From positions 507,488 to 571,487 of the forward strand of contig VXBA01001570.1 in the NCBI GenBank assembly GCA_013399895.1: a DNA stretch of 64,000 nucleotides, in the 5' to 3' direction. Shown here piece after piece: positions 22,434 through 34,542 of the stretch (positions are counted from its first letter, which is position 1; each line of letters starts with the position of its first letter). This DNA is from Serilophus lunatus. Taxonomy: Eukaryota; Chordata; Aves; Passeriformes; Eurylaimidae. Both the position numbers and the translations under genes were made by a program. The notes beneath the pieces were generated by a model. That model worked only from the letters and a program-made list of their open reading frames with translations, searched no databases and was not told the DNA's origin.

Positions 22434-23789
22434 CAAAGTCAGTCACAAAAGTCACCTGTGAGCTCCCTGTGCCTGCAGGGTGCAGGTTCCTCACTTCAGG
22501 GGTGTTTTATGCTGCAGCTGTTGGGTGAGCAGCAGGACCTATGAGTGCACTGAGCCCTTGGTGTCTATCCATGGCTGTTTTCCTGTGGAGCATCTCCAGA
22601 GGGAGACCCAGCAGGGAACTCTAAGAATTTTACATTCCACAGCACATTCTCACATCCTCTCCCAGTTCAACTCACTGCCCTCTTGCCCCTCCATGTCCAG
22701 GTCCATCCCTTTGTGCTGCTCATCAGCTTCTCCCCTTCAGCTGCTTGTTTTGCCTTGGCTCCCTGTGAAATTCCTTCACCTCAAGCCGAGTTTTTCTCTG
22801 TGTAATTGACTTGAGGCATCTCCCTCCTTTTTTTCCCCCTTCCCTTGTCCATTTTATCCAACCTTGTGCAGTTTGATCTTGGAGAGGCTGCTGTGTCTCC
22901 CTGCTGGGCTGGCATTGCTCCCACACCGCCCATCTCCTCCAGTGCTGATGGAGTCAGGGATGATCACAGTGGTGTCAGAGAGGTGTTTGTGCCCCTCCTG
23001 CCCTTATGCTGCTCTTAGACCCCTCTGCAGTGACAGAAAGGAGACTCTGCAGCATCTTGGGCAGTGTGGGAGGTCTGGGAGCTCTAGGATAGTCCAGGTG
23101 GGTCCTCTTTGTTTTCAGTGTTAAATCCACCCAAAGCCAAGCAGCCACATGAACAGTGAGGTTCTAGGACAGGCCCCTGTTCATGGAAGTAGTGAAACTT
23201 CCCAAAGGGGTATATGTGAGCCATGAGATGGAGGAGCCACCTGAAAACAGCCTGTACAGGCTGTGCAGCCATTCTGGGTGAGGGCTGAGCCCACCAACTC
23301 CATTTTTGTGGTCTGAGCAATGTCTCATTCAGAGACTCATGGCAGATCCAGGTGGGCTTCAGGCTGTTTTTTTATGCCTGGGGTTCTTGAAAGAGTTCTT
23401 AGGAAGGTGGAGGGAGCACTGCTGAGCCTGGGAAGGTGCACAGGCTCCTGTGGTTTCTCACACCCACCCCAGCAAGTCTGTGCCACTCTCCCAGGGGCTG
23501 CTTTGGTTTTACTTGGAAGGAAATTTGGAGCAGAATTTAGCCCAGGCTCTCTGTTCCTTGGCCTTACCCTGAATGTGCAGTAGCAAAGCCACTGTGCAGC
23601 CCTCACTCCCCATCCAGTGCTGCCCTGGGGCTGCAGGAGGGACCCTCAGCTCGGCCCAAAGAAGTGAAACTTTTGGGGAGGTGTTTGTGTGCTCTGACAG
23701 CCTCCACAGCCTGTCTGTGAACAGGCAGCACAACCCTCTGGTTACAGCAGGCCTGCAGCACCTGCAACACTTGGGATCATTCCAAACTT
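22434..23789. other. Unique non-coding DNA
   Basis: About 1.35 kb with C- and T-rich patches (22640-22860). Short open frames show no recognisable domain. No repeat is recognised. Confidence 0.5.
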
Positions 23790-23791
23790 CT

Positions 23792-23905
23792 CATATGACC
23801 TTGGGCAAATCACTTGACCTTATATTTTTTGCCCCGTTGTTCAAATGAGGAGAAGGAGACCATATGTAGGAAGCAGCTCTGAGATCTCTAGAGAAGCAAC
23901 TCCTG
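23792..23905 (+). mobile_element. Ancient MIR/CORE-like SINE fragment
   Basis: ATGACCTTGGGCAAATCACT followed by TGACCTTATATTTTTTGCCC and CAAATGAGGAGAAGGAGA matches the conserved middle of MIR-like SINEs (GTGACCTTGGGCAAGTCACT, then cTCAGTTTCC, then TGTAAAATG). GCTCTGAGATCTCTAGAGAA afterwards matches the CTTTGAGATCT tail of such elements. The tRNA-like head is missing. Confidence 0.6.
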
Positions 23906-23984
23906 AATCCCACACTCATTGCAAAACCTTCCTTCTGTAATTTCCAAGCCAATAATCATTAGCCATCCCCCTACGAGCTCCCCA

Positions 23985-24150
23985 CCCCGGCAATTAGCAT
24001 CTTTTATGCCTATTTTACAACTGCAAAAACCAAGAGGCAAGGTCAGCCACTGGCAGAGTGGAAGTCAGAGGCAGGAGGGGTGTAAGAACAGCCCATTTTC
24101 CATACCAGCATCCCTGCTTTGACCACTAGACCCTGCTACACTCAGAAACC
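23985..24150 (-). mobile_element. Ancient MIR/CORE-like SINE, near complete
   Basis: Read on the minus strand it starts TGTAGCAGGGTCTAGTGGTC (tRNA-derived head), continues CTTCCACTCTGCCAGTGGCT and GACCTTGCCTCTTGGTTTTT, and ends GCAGTTGTAAAATAGGCATA. This order of words is that of old amniote tRNA-type SINEs. It lies 80 bp from another SINE relic in the opposite orientation. Confidence 0.6.
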
Positions 24151-24498
24151 ATATCAGGGAAAGCCAGACTACGAGCATTGTCCACAGTGCTAATCTTCAG
24201 AGGACCATATTAGTGCAATTTGATGTCAAGACGCCTTATCTATCACGAAGCAAAGAGTAAGATTAAAGGACTGGAGTTACAAGTGCCTTTTTGTTTGCAC
24301 TAACTGGCTGAGTGTCTGTCTGGAAAACAGAGGCTTTCAATCTAAATTGCTGTCACGTTTGCCATACAGGAGTAGATTGGTCTCAGCACCCTTATTAAAA
24401 ATACTACTGGCATTCTCCAGCAGCTGCTCCAAACGCTGCAGCTTTCAATAACGAGGTGCAAAGTGGAGGTTGAACACCACGTACTGATCACTGCTTTC
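24151..24498. other. Unique non-coding DNA, possibly constrained
   Basis: Repeat-free sequence with balanced composition and words such as GCAATTTGATGTCAAGACG and GCCTTATCTATCACGAAGC. Nothing coding is visible. It could be a regulatory element, but there is no direct evidence. Confidence 0.3.
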
Positions 24499-24572
24499 CT
24501 GGTGTAAATGTGGAACAGCTTTCCCGATGCCAGTGGAATAACTCCTGGATTTACACCAGAACCCTGCGCTGG
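24499..24572. repeat. Fossil hairpin-type repeat, best preserved arms
   Basis: CTGGTGTAAAT (24499-24509) and ATTTACACCAG (24549-24559) are exact 11 bp reverse complements. Between them stand GGAACAGCTTTCCCGATGCC and AGTGGAATAACTCCTGG. The same GTGTAAATC/GATTTACAC arms recur in diverged copies elsewhere in the window, which supports a dispersed repeat rather than chance. Confidence 0.55.
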
Positions 24573-25652
24573 GGACCTGGTTGTGTTCCCCACCCTCTTT
24601 GCCCCAACTCAGCTGCAATGTCCTCTGCTCTCCCAGACTGGCAGAGCTGCTGTGGAACTGGATAGAGCTGCACGGGTGTGCACTGGGGGATGCTGCTTCC
24701 AGTTGGAGTTTGACTGATCCACACATTGGTGTCAATCAATCAGAATCAGTCCCTTCCACTGGGTTGTGTCTTGGTGAGGTGTTACTCCCTGGAACGAGAA
24801 AAAAGAAGGAAGGTGGAAAAAGACTAGAATAAAAAAAAAAGAGAAAAAGGAAAAAATAAAGAAGATGGGGCAGGAGAAATGCAAAAAGGGAAGGCAAGGA
24901 GGAGCAGGGGCAGAGTGTTATCAAAGGCTTTCGTTGTGTGCTAATGATGCTTTAATCCCATAATGAGATGGAGGAGCACGAACATGAATATGGAAGGCAG
25001 GTACAGCCAGGATCAAACACATTCCGGGGTTTTTTGTGTTTTCACCTGAAATGCATCCAAACCACACTGTCAAACAGCGTTTGCTACACTTGTCTCTTGC
25101 TGCTGCTACCCTGCCTGGCAGCTACACTGCCACTGCTCCAGCCACGGGGCGAGGGAAGGCAAAAGGGACTGCAAACTTCCTTGGGGAAGAGGATAACAAC
25201 CATAACAGAGATCAGTATCCTCCCGAGACCGCTGGGCTCTGCCAGTGGCACCGATAGCCCCGCAGATGGCAGTGGCAGGTTAAAATCCAGCTCAGCTCAG
25301 CTCTGCTCAGCGCTCTGCTCCGGTTGCAGCCCGAGCATCTCAGCACATACGGCTCCTCCAGGATGGAGCAAACCAACAACTTGTACCTGGCCCACGCTGG
25401 TTATCTCCCTGCTTCAAGGGAAAGGTTTCTTTTGTATTTTCTCTCCTCTTTGGGCTTGCTGTAGAGAGCAGCTGAGGCCGTTCAGAGCAGTGCTGGCAGG
25501 AGCTGGGTGCCGGTGGAAGGTGGGGACAGAGGGCTGTGAAAAGTGGAAAACTGGAGACATAAAGGCAATACTGGGGAACAGGGAAGAGCAGAGCGAGGTA
25601 GAAAGGGGAGCAGTTGGAGGAGGGTGTTTCTTAGGAGGGAAAGGGGAACATA
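24573..25652. other. Non-coding DNA holding the longest open frame
   Basis: A purine-rich patch occupies 24792-24915, including A10 at 24831-24840. A 237-codon plus frame (24968-25681) is the longest in the window. Its composition is irregular, it shows no domain, and it runs into CR1 sequence at its 3' end, so I do not call it a gene. GCTCA pentamer repeats lie at about 25293-25316. Confidence 0.45.
24792..24915 (+). repeat. Purine-rich low-complexity tract
   Basis: Almost only A and G over about 120 bp, with GAAAAAAGAAGGAAGG, A10, GAGAAAAAGGAAAAAA and GGAAGGCAAGGAGG words. Confidence 0.8.
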
Positions 25653-25807
25653 ATGGAACAGGTTGCCCAGAGAGGCTGTAGAGTCCCTGGAAGTGCCCAA
25701 GGCCGGGTTGAAGCAACCTGAGATAGTGGAAGGTGTCCCTGCCCATGGCAGGGGGTGGAATGGGATGATCTTTAAGGTCCCTCCAACCCCAACAATTCTG
25801 TGATTCT
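25653..25807 (+). mobile_element. CR1 LINE 3' end fragment
   Basis: GGAACAGGTTGCCCAGAGAG, CCTGGAAGTGCCCAAGGCC, GTGTCCCTGCCCATGGCAGG, GATGATCTTTAAGGTCCCTC and the terminal CAATTCTGTGATTCT appear in the order of the avian CR1 3' end. It is 5' truncated to about 155 bp. Confidence 0.9.
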
Positions 25808-28800
25808 TTACCTTCTCCTTAACACTCCTGCAAGCTCTGGGCTGACCCCCAGGCTCCCTGTCCCTGGAAACAGTGTGGATGAGAGGACACTACTCATCAC
25901 CATGTATTTATTTGTGTGGTGCCACGAGAGCACAGGGAACTTCATAAGAACAAGAAAATGGAGCCCTTGCCTTTAAGCACTTTGCAACTCAGCAAGGAGA
26001 GAGAAGATTAATATGAGCTGGTGCTTTGGAGAGCAGCAGGGAGACAAAGTGCAGGAGGGGGACTTATATCATCAAGGCATGGAACCAGGAGGTGAGCACA
26101 GGGAACTTAGAGGGGCAGGAACTAAATATCCTGGCATTAAGCAGCTGTGTGTTGCATTGCAGTATCCTTTCCACCTTTGCTCAAATTTCCAGCAGAAAAA
26201 AAAAATATTCCAGAGTCCTCCTGCAAGTTCAGTGAGAAGGCCAGAAATCTGCATTGTTTTATTTAAAAAAATTAATTATGAGACAATCAAAAGAGGCGTT
26301 TATCAAGTGGTTTATCTTCTCCAGGGCTCTCAGTTCACAACAGAAAAGTGGGACTCTGTGGCAGCATGGATTTCCCTGCCCTGTACCCTCCCAGACACAT
26401 GGTGACACCAAGTAACTCAAGAGCTGAGTGCAGATCTCTGCCCTAAGTTTAAACTCCTCAGTGTGGATGTGCACCTTGATGGAGCTGTACCAATGCACAG
26501 ACTCAGGGGAACTGCAGGCACCCCACAAATGCTTGTGCCAGAACATAGCAGGGAAAACTTCTCCAGTGTGTTCTGAAGATGCCACCAAGGACACGACATC
26601 CAGAAATGCCCCAACCTCAGCTGGAGCCAAGGGCACGTTTCATTTCTGGCTCTTTGCAAGAGCAGCACAGATGTGCAGAGCCCAATCCCTCCCCTATCCT
26701 TCTGTGTCCTGTGTCCATGGTCAGTTTTCCCACACAGAGTGTTACAGCTTCTTTTGTGATTGCTTGGACAAGAATAACCCACTTCCTCATAGAGTCAATT
26801 AAGCAGGAGATGTAAACTCCTGCCTGGCTTTAATCAGGTGAATCACCTCAATGTCCTCATGGGCTCCCTGGGAAGGGGAGATGGCTTCCAGGTGGGCATG
26901 TCTGGGCTCCTCCTGCTCCCATCTACAGTATCAGGACATGTGTTCTTGTCCAGCAGCTTGGCCATTTCCCCACGGAGCAGCTCTTTGACCTTTGGGTGTG
27001 CTCTGCATCCAAAACATCCTGGGTTTAAATGAGGTAAAAGATTAAGGATGTAAAGCATGAGCTGACTCCAGGCTGCTTGAGCTGGGAAGGGAGCAGGCAG
27101 GTAATGAACATTAATCCATCACCCGGTGCTTTATTGTCAAAGTTGAGCAGGATTGCTCCAATGAGCTGGCTGCTACGGGAGATCCAAGGAAGTGCTGGGA
27201 AATCCTGACCACTCGTGGCAGCCTGAGCACTCTCTGCTCCCAGCCTTGAAGCAGCAGGTCAAGATGGCTCCTCTGAAAGGCCTTGGTCCTCCCCCCTACA
27301 CTTTCTGTTGCGCTCTTCTCTCTCACCCTCTCCCTCTTGCCGATGAGCGAAGGATCTGTCGTCTTCATGTTTCCAGGGTAACGAAAAGAAGTTTCCCTCC
27401 AGCCCAGAGGTAGAGCAAACCCATTCTGCTGGAAAATTCAAAGTGAGGATTAAAATTTATAAACCAGCACACGACCCAGTGCAGCGTCTCCCATTCCTGC
27501 CAATTTGTCCAAATCGTCACACGTAAGCGGCAAAGCCGGTGCCACCTGCACAGGATTATCCAGAAGGTCCCTTGTGGCTGTGGAGAGCCAGCACTTGGCT
27601 GCATGGAGAGTTTTGTTTGTGGAGCCTGATAGCCACCAGTTGGTCCCATGGCTCCCTCAAAATCAGCCTGTTCCTTCAAGCAATGGTGTTGGTGGATCCT
27701 GGAGAATGGGGAGGAGAGCGGCTTTATTTTTACCAGTGGTTCTGGATCTTCCACTTGACCTGCTTGATCCTGTCCTTTCAGACAAGGAAGAATTAGCAGA
27801 ACAACTTATGCCCAAGTAAGAGTTTAAGCACGACGTGGTCTGGCTTGGTCAGTTCCCCAAGAATCCTGAGCAACAAAGGGAATGATTTCCCAAGGCACCA
27901 ACTGGAGAGATGGTGGACTGGAGCAAACGACTTCACAAGACTTAAAGGGTAACAATTTATGCATTTAATATTTCAGGCCATCAAATATAATTCTTCCTGA
28001 ACAAAACCCCTGGGATTTAAGTACCTGAGTTCTTCTCTGGAACTGATTCCAAGGCATCCCAGTCTTTAAACACTTAAATTTCTCAGGCGCTTTTGTTTTG
28101 CCTCTCCCCAAACCAGGCTCCCTGCCTGTGGAGGGTTTACATCCCAGTGATAAGACAAGAGCCAATAGTTTGATGCCAACAGATGGAAGCAATAAGCAAG
28201 TACAGTGACTGTAACAGAAATAATAAACAACCACACGTAGAACATTTTCTCCTACGCTGGCCAAGGAAAGTCCATTAATTCTCATCTGGAAATCCCTGTA
28301 ACATTTGCAGTGAGGCTCTGCCATGGCTGTTCATGCTGCTGCCTTGCAGCACACATTTGCCTTGGTAATGTGGGCCATCACCCAGGAAATTCTGCTCTTT
28401 CCTCCTACCAGCTCCTCTCCCAATGCCCAGGGAAGCAGAATGTGCTGCCTGGTAAAGCTGAGCCAGAAATTGGTGAGGGCTGGGTAGGATGGGAGGGAAG
28501 GAGCCTCCCACCTTTCAGAGGGGCCTTTCTCATCCTGTGAACTGGGCTGGTGAGGTGTCATATTTACAACACCAGGAATTATGTATGAAATGATCCCAAA
28601 GCATAATTATTAATAAATGTTTAATTAATAGCTTGTGAATGTGTTGATAAGTTCATTAAAATGATGCATGAGCACATGAATATTCCAGAGCAGGCAGGAG
28701 TCTGGGAAGTTACTGCTGGAAAGTGTGTTAACAAGGTGATTACATGGCTTGTGTGTGGAGTCTGCAAGTGCTCAGCTCACTCCTGTCAGATGAGCAGTTC

Positions 28801-30086
28801 CTGGCCCACTTGGGCTGAAGGATCTCACTGAAGCCTCTTCTTTGCAAATCTCTCTTTTTCTTCTTTAATATGAACAAATAGCATGGACCAAAGCAAATGA
28901 GTTAATTGCTGTAAGAGGCTTTAACTGTATTTCCATCCATTGGAATTATTGCTTCTGGAAAAACAAACATTAAAAACCTCCAGCAACAATAAGCAAGATA
29001 TCCAAAGGGTCAACTCCAGCAACTGCTGAGAGATAAAAACACCCAAGCCCTGAATGTTTTTTTCTGCCTGGGCTTCTCCCCTCTTTTTTAGCTCCAGAGA
29101 ACTAAAGTTGAACTCACCAGGGCTTGCCCGTTGTACCCCAGCTCTAGAAAAGACCTTGAACCACAGCCCTTGGTGACTGCTGCACTCACCTTTGCTTCCT
29201 CTGTGCTCCTTTTTCATCTCAGAACACACAGACAGGCTGGGCTGGAGGCAGAGTTCTGAACAAATTCAAATGCTGGTTGATTTGGAAGCCTGGAGGAAAC
29301 ATGTTTTGATTTTTGGCATTGTTGCACAAGCTGCTTTTGGCTGTGAGACTGAACAGGAAAGCCAGGGTAGCAGAAGAGCTGCTCTATCTAATCTCATCTT
29401 CTTCAACTAATAATCTCCCTAGCTGTTCATGCTTTTAGATCTGTTCTGTATTCTAACTAATCTATTTTATCAGTGCCTTATCCATTCTGGATCCTTCCTC
29501 ATCTGTTCTAATGATTTATAATCCTTGTTGGATTCCGAGAACAACTTTTAAAAGGCTCTTGTGAACAGACTAAGCTTTGCTATAAGTTTCAGTCTGAGTT
29601 AATGCCTAGATATGAGTCAAAAATGATGCAGCTACTCCTGAAGTGCTTGGGAAATTTCACTTTTGGGTTACTGCACCCTGAGACTGGGTCCATTCTTGCT
29701 AGATTTGTGTGACTTTTTATCCAGGTGGTACCTGGGGGCCTTGCCTGGAGCAGCAGCAGGAGGGAGTCAGGACCAAGTGCCATCAGTGTAGGAGGGATGA
29801 AATACAGTGTTTATGGCACTTGCAAAGAGTACAGTTGTGACTTTTTTTTCCTTGCACACTACAAAAAAAAGAGGGAAGCACAAATATGCCCCTCTTTGCA
29901 GGGGCCAAAAGCATCACATTATTCAAGAGATGCTTCCAAACTGCCCATAAGTGGGAACAGACCCACAGCCTTCTCCTCATCATGTGCTGCTGAACTAGTA
30001 CCTCACTCAGGGCCATCAAAAGTCATCCTGGAGTGAGGAATACTAAAAAAACCCATAGCTTGTCACCAAGACAGCCCCAATTATCT
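25808..30086. other. Unique non-coding DNA
   Basis: About 4.3 kb with no recognised gene or repeat. 28560-28700 is strikingly AT-rich and is described separately. Small open frames are short and without domains. Confidence 0.5.
28560..28700. promoter_or_regulatory. Possible conserved AT-rich element
   Basis: GCATAATTATTAATAAATG, TTTAATTAATAGC and GTTGATAAGTTCATTAAAATG give several homeodomain-type TAAT cores within 140 bp, followed by GATGCATGAGCACATGAATA. Function is inferred from motif density only. Confidence 0.2.
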
Positions 30087-30194
30087 GGGGCATTGAGCAA
30101 CCTGGTCTAGTGAAAGGTATTCCTGTCCATGGTCAGGGCTTGGAACAAGATGAGCTTTAAGATCTCTTCAAACCCAAACTGGCCTGTGACTCTT
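30087..30194 (+). mobile_element. CR1 LINE 3' end fragment
   Basis: GGGGCATTGAGCAACCTGGT, CTAGTGAAAGGTATTCCTGT, GATGAGCTTTAAGATCTCTT and CAAACCCAAACTGGCC match the last 110 bp of avian CR1. The terminus (GTGACTCT) is worn. Confidence 0.85.
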
Positions 30195-33100
30195 TTTAGC
30201 AACCAAATGTTGAGTAATTCCTCTCCCATTACCCAGAACAGAGAGCTGGTGATGTTCTCTGGGCACCAGGGTGTGGTGTGGGGTCTTTTTGACCTGTCTT
30301 TGTACCTCCTATCCAAAGCTGGCTGTGATCACAACCTCCCAGCACCTGAGTTCATGGCCCTGCCCAGTAAAACATCTTCTCACATCACCAGCACACCCAT
30401 CAGCTTAACCCTCACTTTGACTGTGTGCCACTTCTCAGCTGTTTTGAATATGAGAAACATCTCAGCACTAAGCACTTCTCCCCTTTATGAGGCACATCTC
30501 AGCCTGCAAAGGGTGCTCTGGTTCATCTTCTGTGCAGACATGAGGGAAAAAAATTCAGAGTCATTGTTAAATAAATAAGACTAGTGACTAGCTTGGGAAA
30601 AGCCTCTAATGAGGTCAGAAGGGGTGAAATGCCACCACTGCAACTGGTGACCTTTTCTCCTCTCCAAAACAACATTTGCTGGATACAGACATGTTCCACT
30701 GGTTGTTTATAAAGCGATTGAGGAGTTTTGCTTGCAGAGAGATCCGAGTTTCTGACTTTTGCTACTGCTCACAACCTCATTCCAACAGTGACAGGCACAT
30801 AATGACCCACAGCCTTGCAAGGAGTTTCATTGGAAGTTTGTGAGAAAGAAAAAGTCTCTTCTGAAGCCAGAGAACTGGACAGGGGGGTGGAAACATTTAA
30901 CTTTCTAATGGCAATCAGCGAGCAAGAAGGGTTGCTTTACTGCTTGGTAAACAAACAGTAAAAAGCCCATGGCCAAACCTGCCTGGCCCCAGGAAAAGGG
31001 AGGGGCAGGGGGTGAAATATTGCTGGGGAGCAGCTCCAAACAACCAAAACCTCTGAGAAACCCACACCAGGCCCAGCCCCAGCACACGTCCAGCCCCACT
31101 GGGCACTTCCACCACAGATTGTGGCCTCCTTGCTCTGAGAGATGGACAGAAATACCAGCTTTACTGTATTTACTGTCAGCACTAATAGCCACCAAGCCCA
31201 AACAACAAACTCGTCTTGATAGATCTGAACAGCTTCTTCTAAGAGCTACTGCTCCTAAACCTGTATTCCTTCCCTGGGGACTGATCCTTCCCCTCCCTTG
31301 GCTTTCCTGGTGCAGAGTATGAGCTCCATGGGGGTGACTGTGCTGTTTTTGTAGCTGTCCCCTCGTGCTCCCACACCCACACTCACCCCAGCAGCTCTTT
31401 CCCCCTCACTTGGGTCACTCTGTAAATGAGAAGGAGGTTAAGGCATTGGTGAAACAGCAACATCTTTCTCCTTGACATTCAGGCGATTGAAAAGCTCCTT
31501 GTAGGGTCAAGCACAGGGGCTTTTAAATAATGCATCGTGTTTGTTAGTGTGTTGGCATTTAAATGCTGTCTGAGAGGGGAAAAAGCAACTGGAGCCCCAG
31601 TGCTCTGTGTTCTTTCTAATGGGGCCACTGGAAGCCCTTGTGCAGACACAAGACCCGTGCTGTCACCTGTCCCTCCACTCACATGCTTCCTCTGCACATC
31701 CCACCATATCCCATCACACCTCCCACACGTGCCCTGGCCCCTCAGGGATTGTCATGGATGTGCTTCCAGCCTCACTTGCACATTCCATCCCTCTCCAAAC
31801 CTCTGCACCTCACTCCAGCACACCCACTCCCTCTGAGCTCATGTTGCTGGGCTGGGTGGTGCAAGGATAATTACAGCTGGCCCCCAAATGTACCTGTATC
31901 CCTCCTGGGACACTCTGCAAAACACAGGAGCCCAATGGCTGTGCTTACCTTGGTTCCTCTCATTGCTCTGAAGGTGGGGAGGGGAAGGTGGGAGGAAGAG
32001 TTCACTTTATGCATCAGATCTGGGCTCTGACATAAAGAGGAACAGCCCAAAGCTGCCTCCAGAACCTGCTGTGACAGACCTCCCTCCCAACCCCATGGCC
32101 ACGGGGAGACAAGAGACATCACGGGGTGTTGTGCTCTGTCCTCCCCCATCATGGAAGAGGAGAGAGGGGCAGCAGCCAGAACCCACCTTGCTGGCTCTCA
32201 GCTGAACGTTTTGGAGGACCTGGGTTGAATTTTCACGTCTGTGATGTGTTGCCAAGAGCTGTCACTTCTACTTGGCTCAGTCATCCCGAGCTGTGTGTTC
32301 GCAGGTGGTGTCACACCTCTGCCTGGGATCACTGAGCAGGGATGAGGAAAGGAGCTGGAAACACATGTGACCTTCTGCCAGTGCCTCTCCTGCTGCTGTT
32401 TGTCATTCCAGAGCATTTTATTCCTCAAGTCACCCTCCACTGCCTGCTTTTAAAGCTGCTGGCAGGTGAGGGTGAGTTGGGCTCAAAATCCACCTCCCTT
32501 CCCAAGGTCCAGCACACCTGGGGATGCTGTGTCAGGGCTGTGGCCTTGCCCATTTTCCCAGTGCTTTCTGAGGTCAACTATCAAATTCTGAGGTCAGCTA
32601 TCCACTCTGACATTGCTGCAAAATTGGTTTGTGGAGGGTCTGGGCTCTTTGGGAGCAGGTGGATTTTCCCAAGTGTGTGTGGCGATGTGCTGACAGCAGG
32701 AGAGAGCCCAGGTGTTCTGTGCCCTGCTCTTCTCTGTCTACCAGGAGCTCTCAGTTCCCCAGCTGGGACTGAACCACAAATGCCTCAGCTCCATCTCAGC
32801 TTCAGGCTACCCCCTGCCTCACTTCTATAAGAGAAACATTTGAATCTACAGGTTGTGTTGGTTTATTCTAATGAAAAACTAATAGAAAACTGCCCTTTGC
32901 TCTGGCCCCAGGAGCCTTTCTGTATGCTGAGATCCACCCAGGCCCCAGAACTCATCCTAGTCCTGCAGGACACCACACAAATAGCTGGGAAATGAGAGTG
33001 GAAAAGGCAGTGAGATGCTCAGACTGCAGCTCTCTGAAGGTCTAGTGGTCCCAGGCAAGGCTGGTATCAAAACTGTTTTTGCCCTTTGAGGATATGACCA

Positions 33101-33619
33101 TCCACTCTATTGATCCCTTATTCGTTTATCTTATTTGTCCCAGACCAGGAGGAGAGTCTCTGTCCTCCCAGACTAAACCCTTTTCCACCCTTGAGATCAG
33201 TCTCAGCCTTTTCAGCCCTGATTGCACAGACTCCACCTTGTACTTAAGTGCAGCATCACCAAAGGACTAAACAGACAACTCAGGGGAGCAGGGAGAAAAG
33301 CAAACTGCCAAAAAACAAGAGCAGAAAACATGGAGGTGATTTTTTAACATCCCAAAACAGCTGGACTGAAAGCCCTGTGAGCTGGGGACATCTCTCCCAC
33401 AGACAGGCCACTGGCTCATGGGGTTCACTGTTCTCCCTTCTAACAGAGAGTTACACCAGGGATCCTGTGATGTGCCTCTGGAATTACTGTTAATGAACAT
33501 TAAATAGGGGCTGATTTTTTGAGGAAACTGCTCATCTGCAACACACACCTTTGCCTACAATACCACCCTTAATGTGCTTGCCAGGGCTTCATCATATACG
33601 TGGGTAACCCTGCAAACAT
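30195..33619. other. Unique non-coding DNA
   Basis: About 3.4 kb with no gene recognised. 31330-31880 is C-rich. At 32566-32605 an imperfect 20 bp tandem pair (TTCTGAGGTCAACTATCAAA and TTCTGAGGTCAGCTATCCAC) is seen. 31390-31440 has a weak likeness to a MIR middle, too poor to call. Confidence 0.45.
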
Positions 33620-33675
33620 CAGGGAATCTGCCCCAGATTTACACCATGGCAGAAAGAGAATTTCTGCCCAGATCA
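33620..33675. repeat. Fossil hairpin-type repeat scrap
   Basis: GGGAATCTGCCCCAGATTTA followed by CACCATGG and AGAATTTCTGCCCAGATC carries the CAGATTTACACC arm and the AGAATNTGGCCC-like words of the hairpin-type repeat. Confidence 0.35.
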
Positions 33676-33687
33676 TTTGTGTGGGTT

Positions 33688-33712
33688 CCCCCCCCCCTTC
33701 TTTTTTTTTTTT
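33688..33712 (+). repeat. C10 and T12 homopolymer runs
   Basis: A run of ten C (33688-33697) is followed by TTC and a run of twelve T (33701-33712). Length errors in assembly are likely here. Confidence 0.9.
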
Positions 33713-34220
33713 CCTTTCCTCTCAAAAGCAATTAATTAACCTTGGTTTACAGCAACTTGCCTTCCAGCAGAAATCAGACTTCGCTGCAATAGCAGCCCTA
33801 ATTGCCATGTCAGGTATTTCCTACCCCTGTTCATTCTCCAGCACCATCAGCTATTGTTGCAAATTAATAAAGCCTGGACACATCCCTTATTTAAGAATGA
33901 AAGCACAGAGAGAGAGATGTGACAGAGCATTAAAGAGACAGGAGATCTGAGGGCTCCTGACAGGACCCCAAGACTCTGATCTCTTTGCCTGCTTTCCAAA
34001 AACAACAACAAAATGTGGGTCTGGAAATATTTCTAAATGCAGCTGCCTAAAAACACATCCATTCAGAATTACAAGGTATTTTTAGCCTCTAAAAGAGAGC
34101 AGATATAAATATGTCTTCATTCCTGCTGCAATGCCATTGGTTTAATCAGTTACATCACTGATAGGTTTGATCCATGATATCCAAACAGAGCTCCTATTAC
34201 AGAGTGAGCACGCAGAGCAA
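33713..34220. other. Unique non-coding DNA
   Basis: Nothing recognised. 34090-34190 is AT-rich with TTTAATCAGTTACATCACTG words. Confidence 0.5.
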
Positions 34221-34344
34221 TACGTGTGTGTGTGTGCCTGGGGATATAGATCTACTTTTATATATTTGTACATAATATATATCTTTATATACAGCCATAG
34301 ACACACGTACCCCCTCCCTTTTCTATTAAAAAAAAAAAAAAAAA
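34221..34344 (+). repeat. Low-complexity TG, TA and poly-A cluster
   Basis: A short (TG)n run at 34224-34236 is followed by TA-rich DNA (34253-34292) and A17 at 34328-34344. TACGTGTGT (34221-34229) and ACACACGTA (34301-34309) are exact reverse complements flanking the TA-rich part. Confidence 0.8.
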
Positions 34345-34542
34345 GCAGCCTGGATCATTTTCACCAATAAGACAAACCCCACATTTTGCTGGCAGAACGA
34401 TTACAGCTGTCAGGTCTGATGGACGCAGAGTCTGCCATGAATTATTCATAGAGGCTAATTATAAGCTGGCAGATTTCTGGCACGAATGGGCTGGAGATCC
34501 CAGTTATCTGTGACTGATCTGCTTCTCCCGAGTCCCTGAGGC

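Noticed and set aside
24968..25681. 237-codon plus-strand open frame, the longest in the window
   Set aside because: No recognisable domain, irregular composition, and it ends inside a CR1 fragment. Frames of this length occur by chance in GC-richer DNA.
31390..31440. Possible MIR middle (TGGGTCACTCTGTAAATGAG)
   Set aside because: Too short and diverged to separate from chance.
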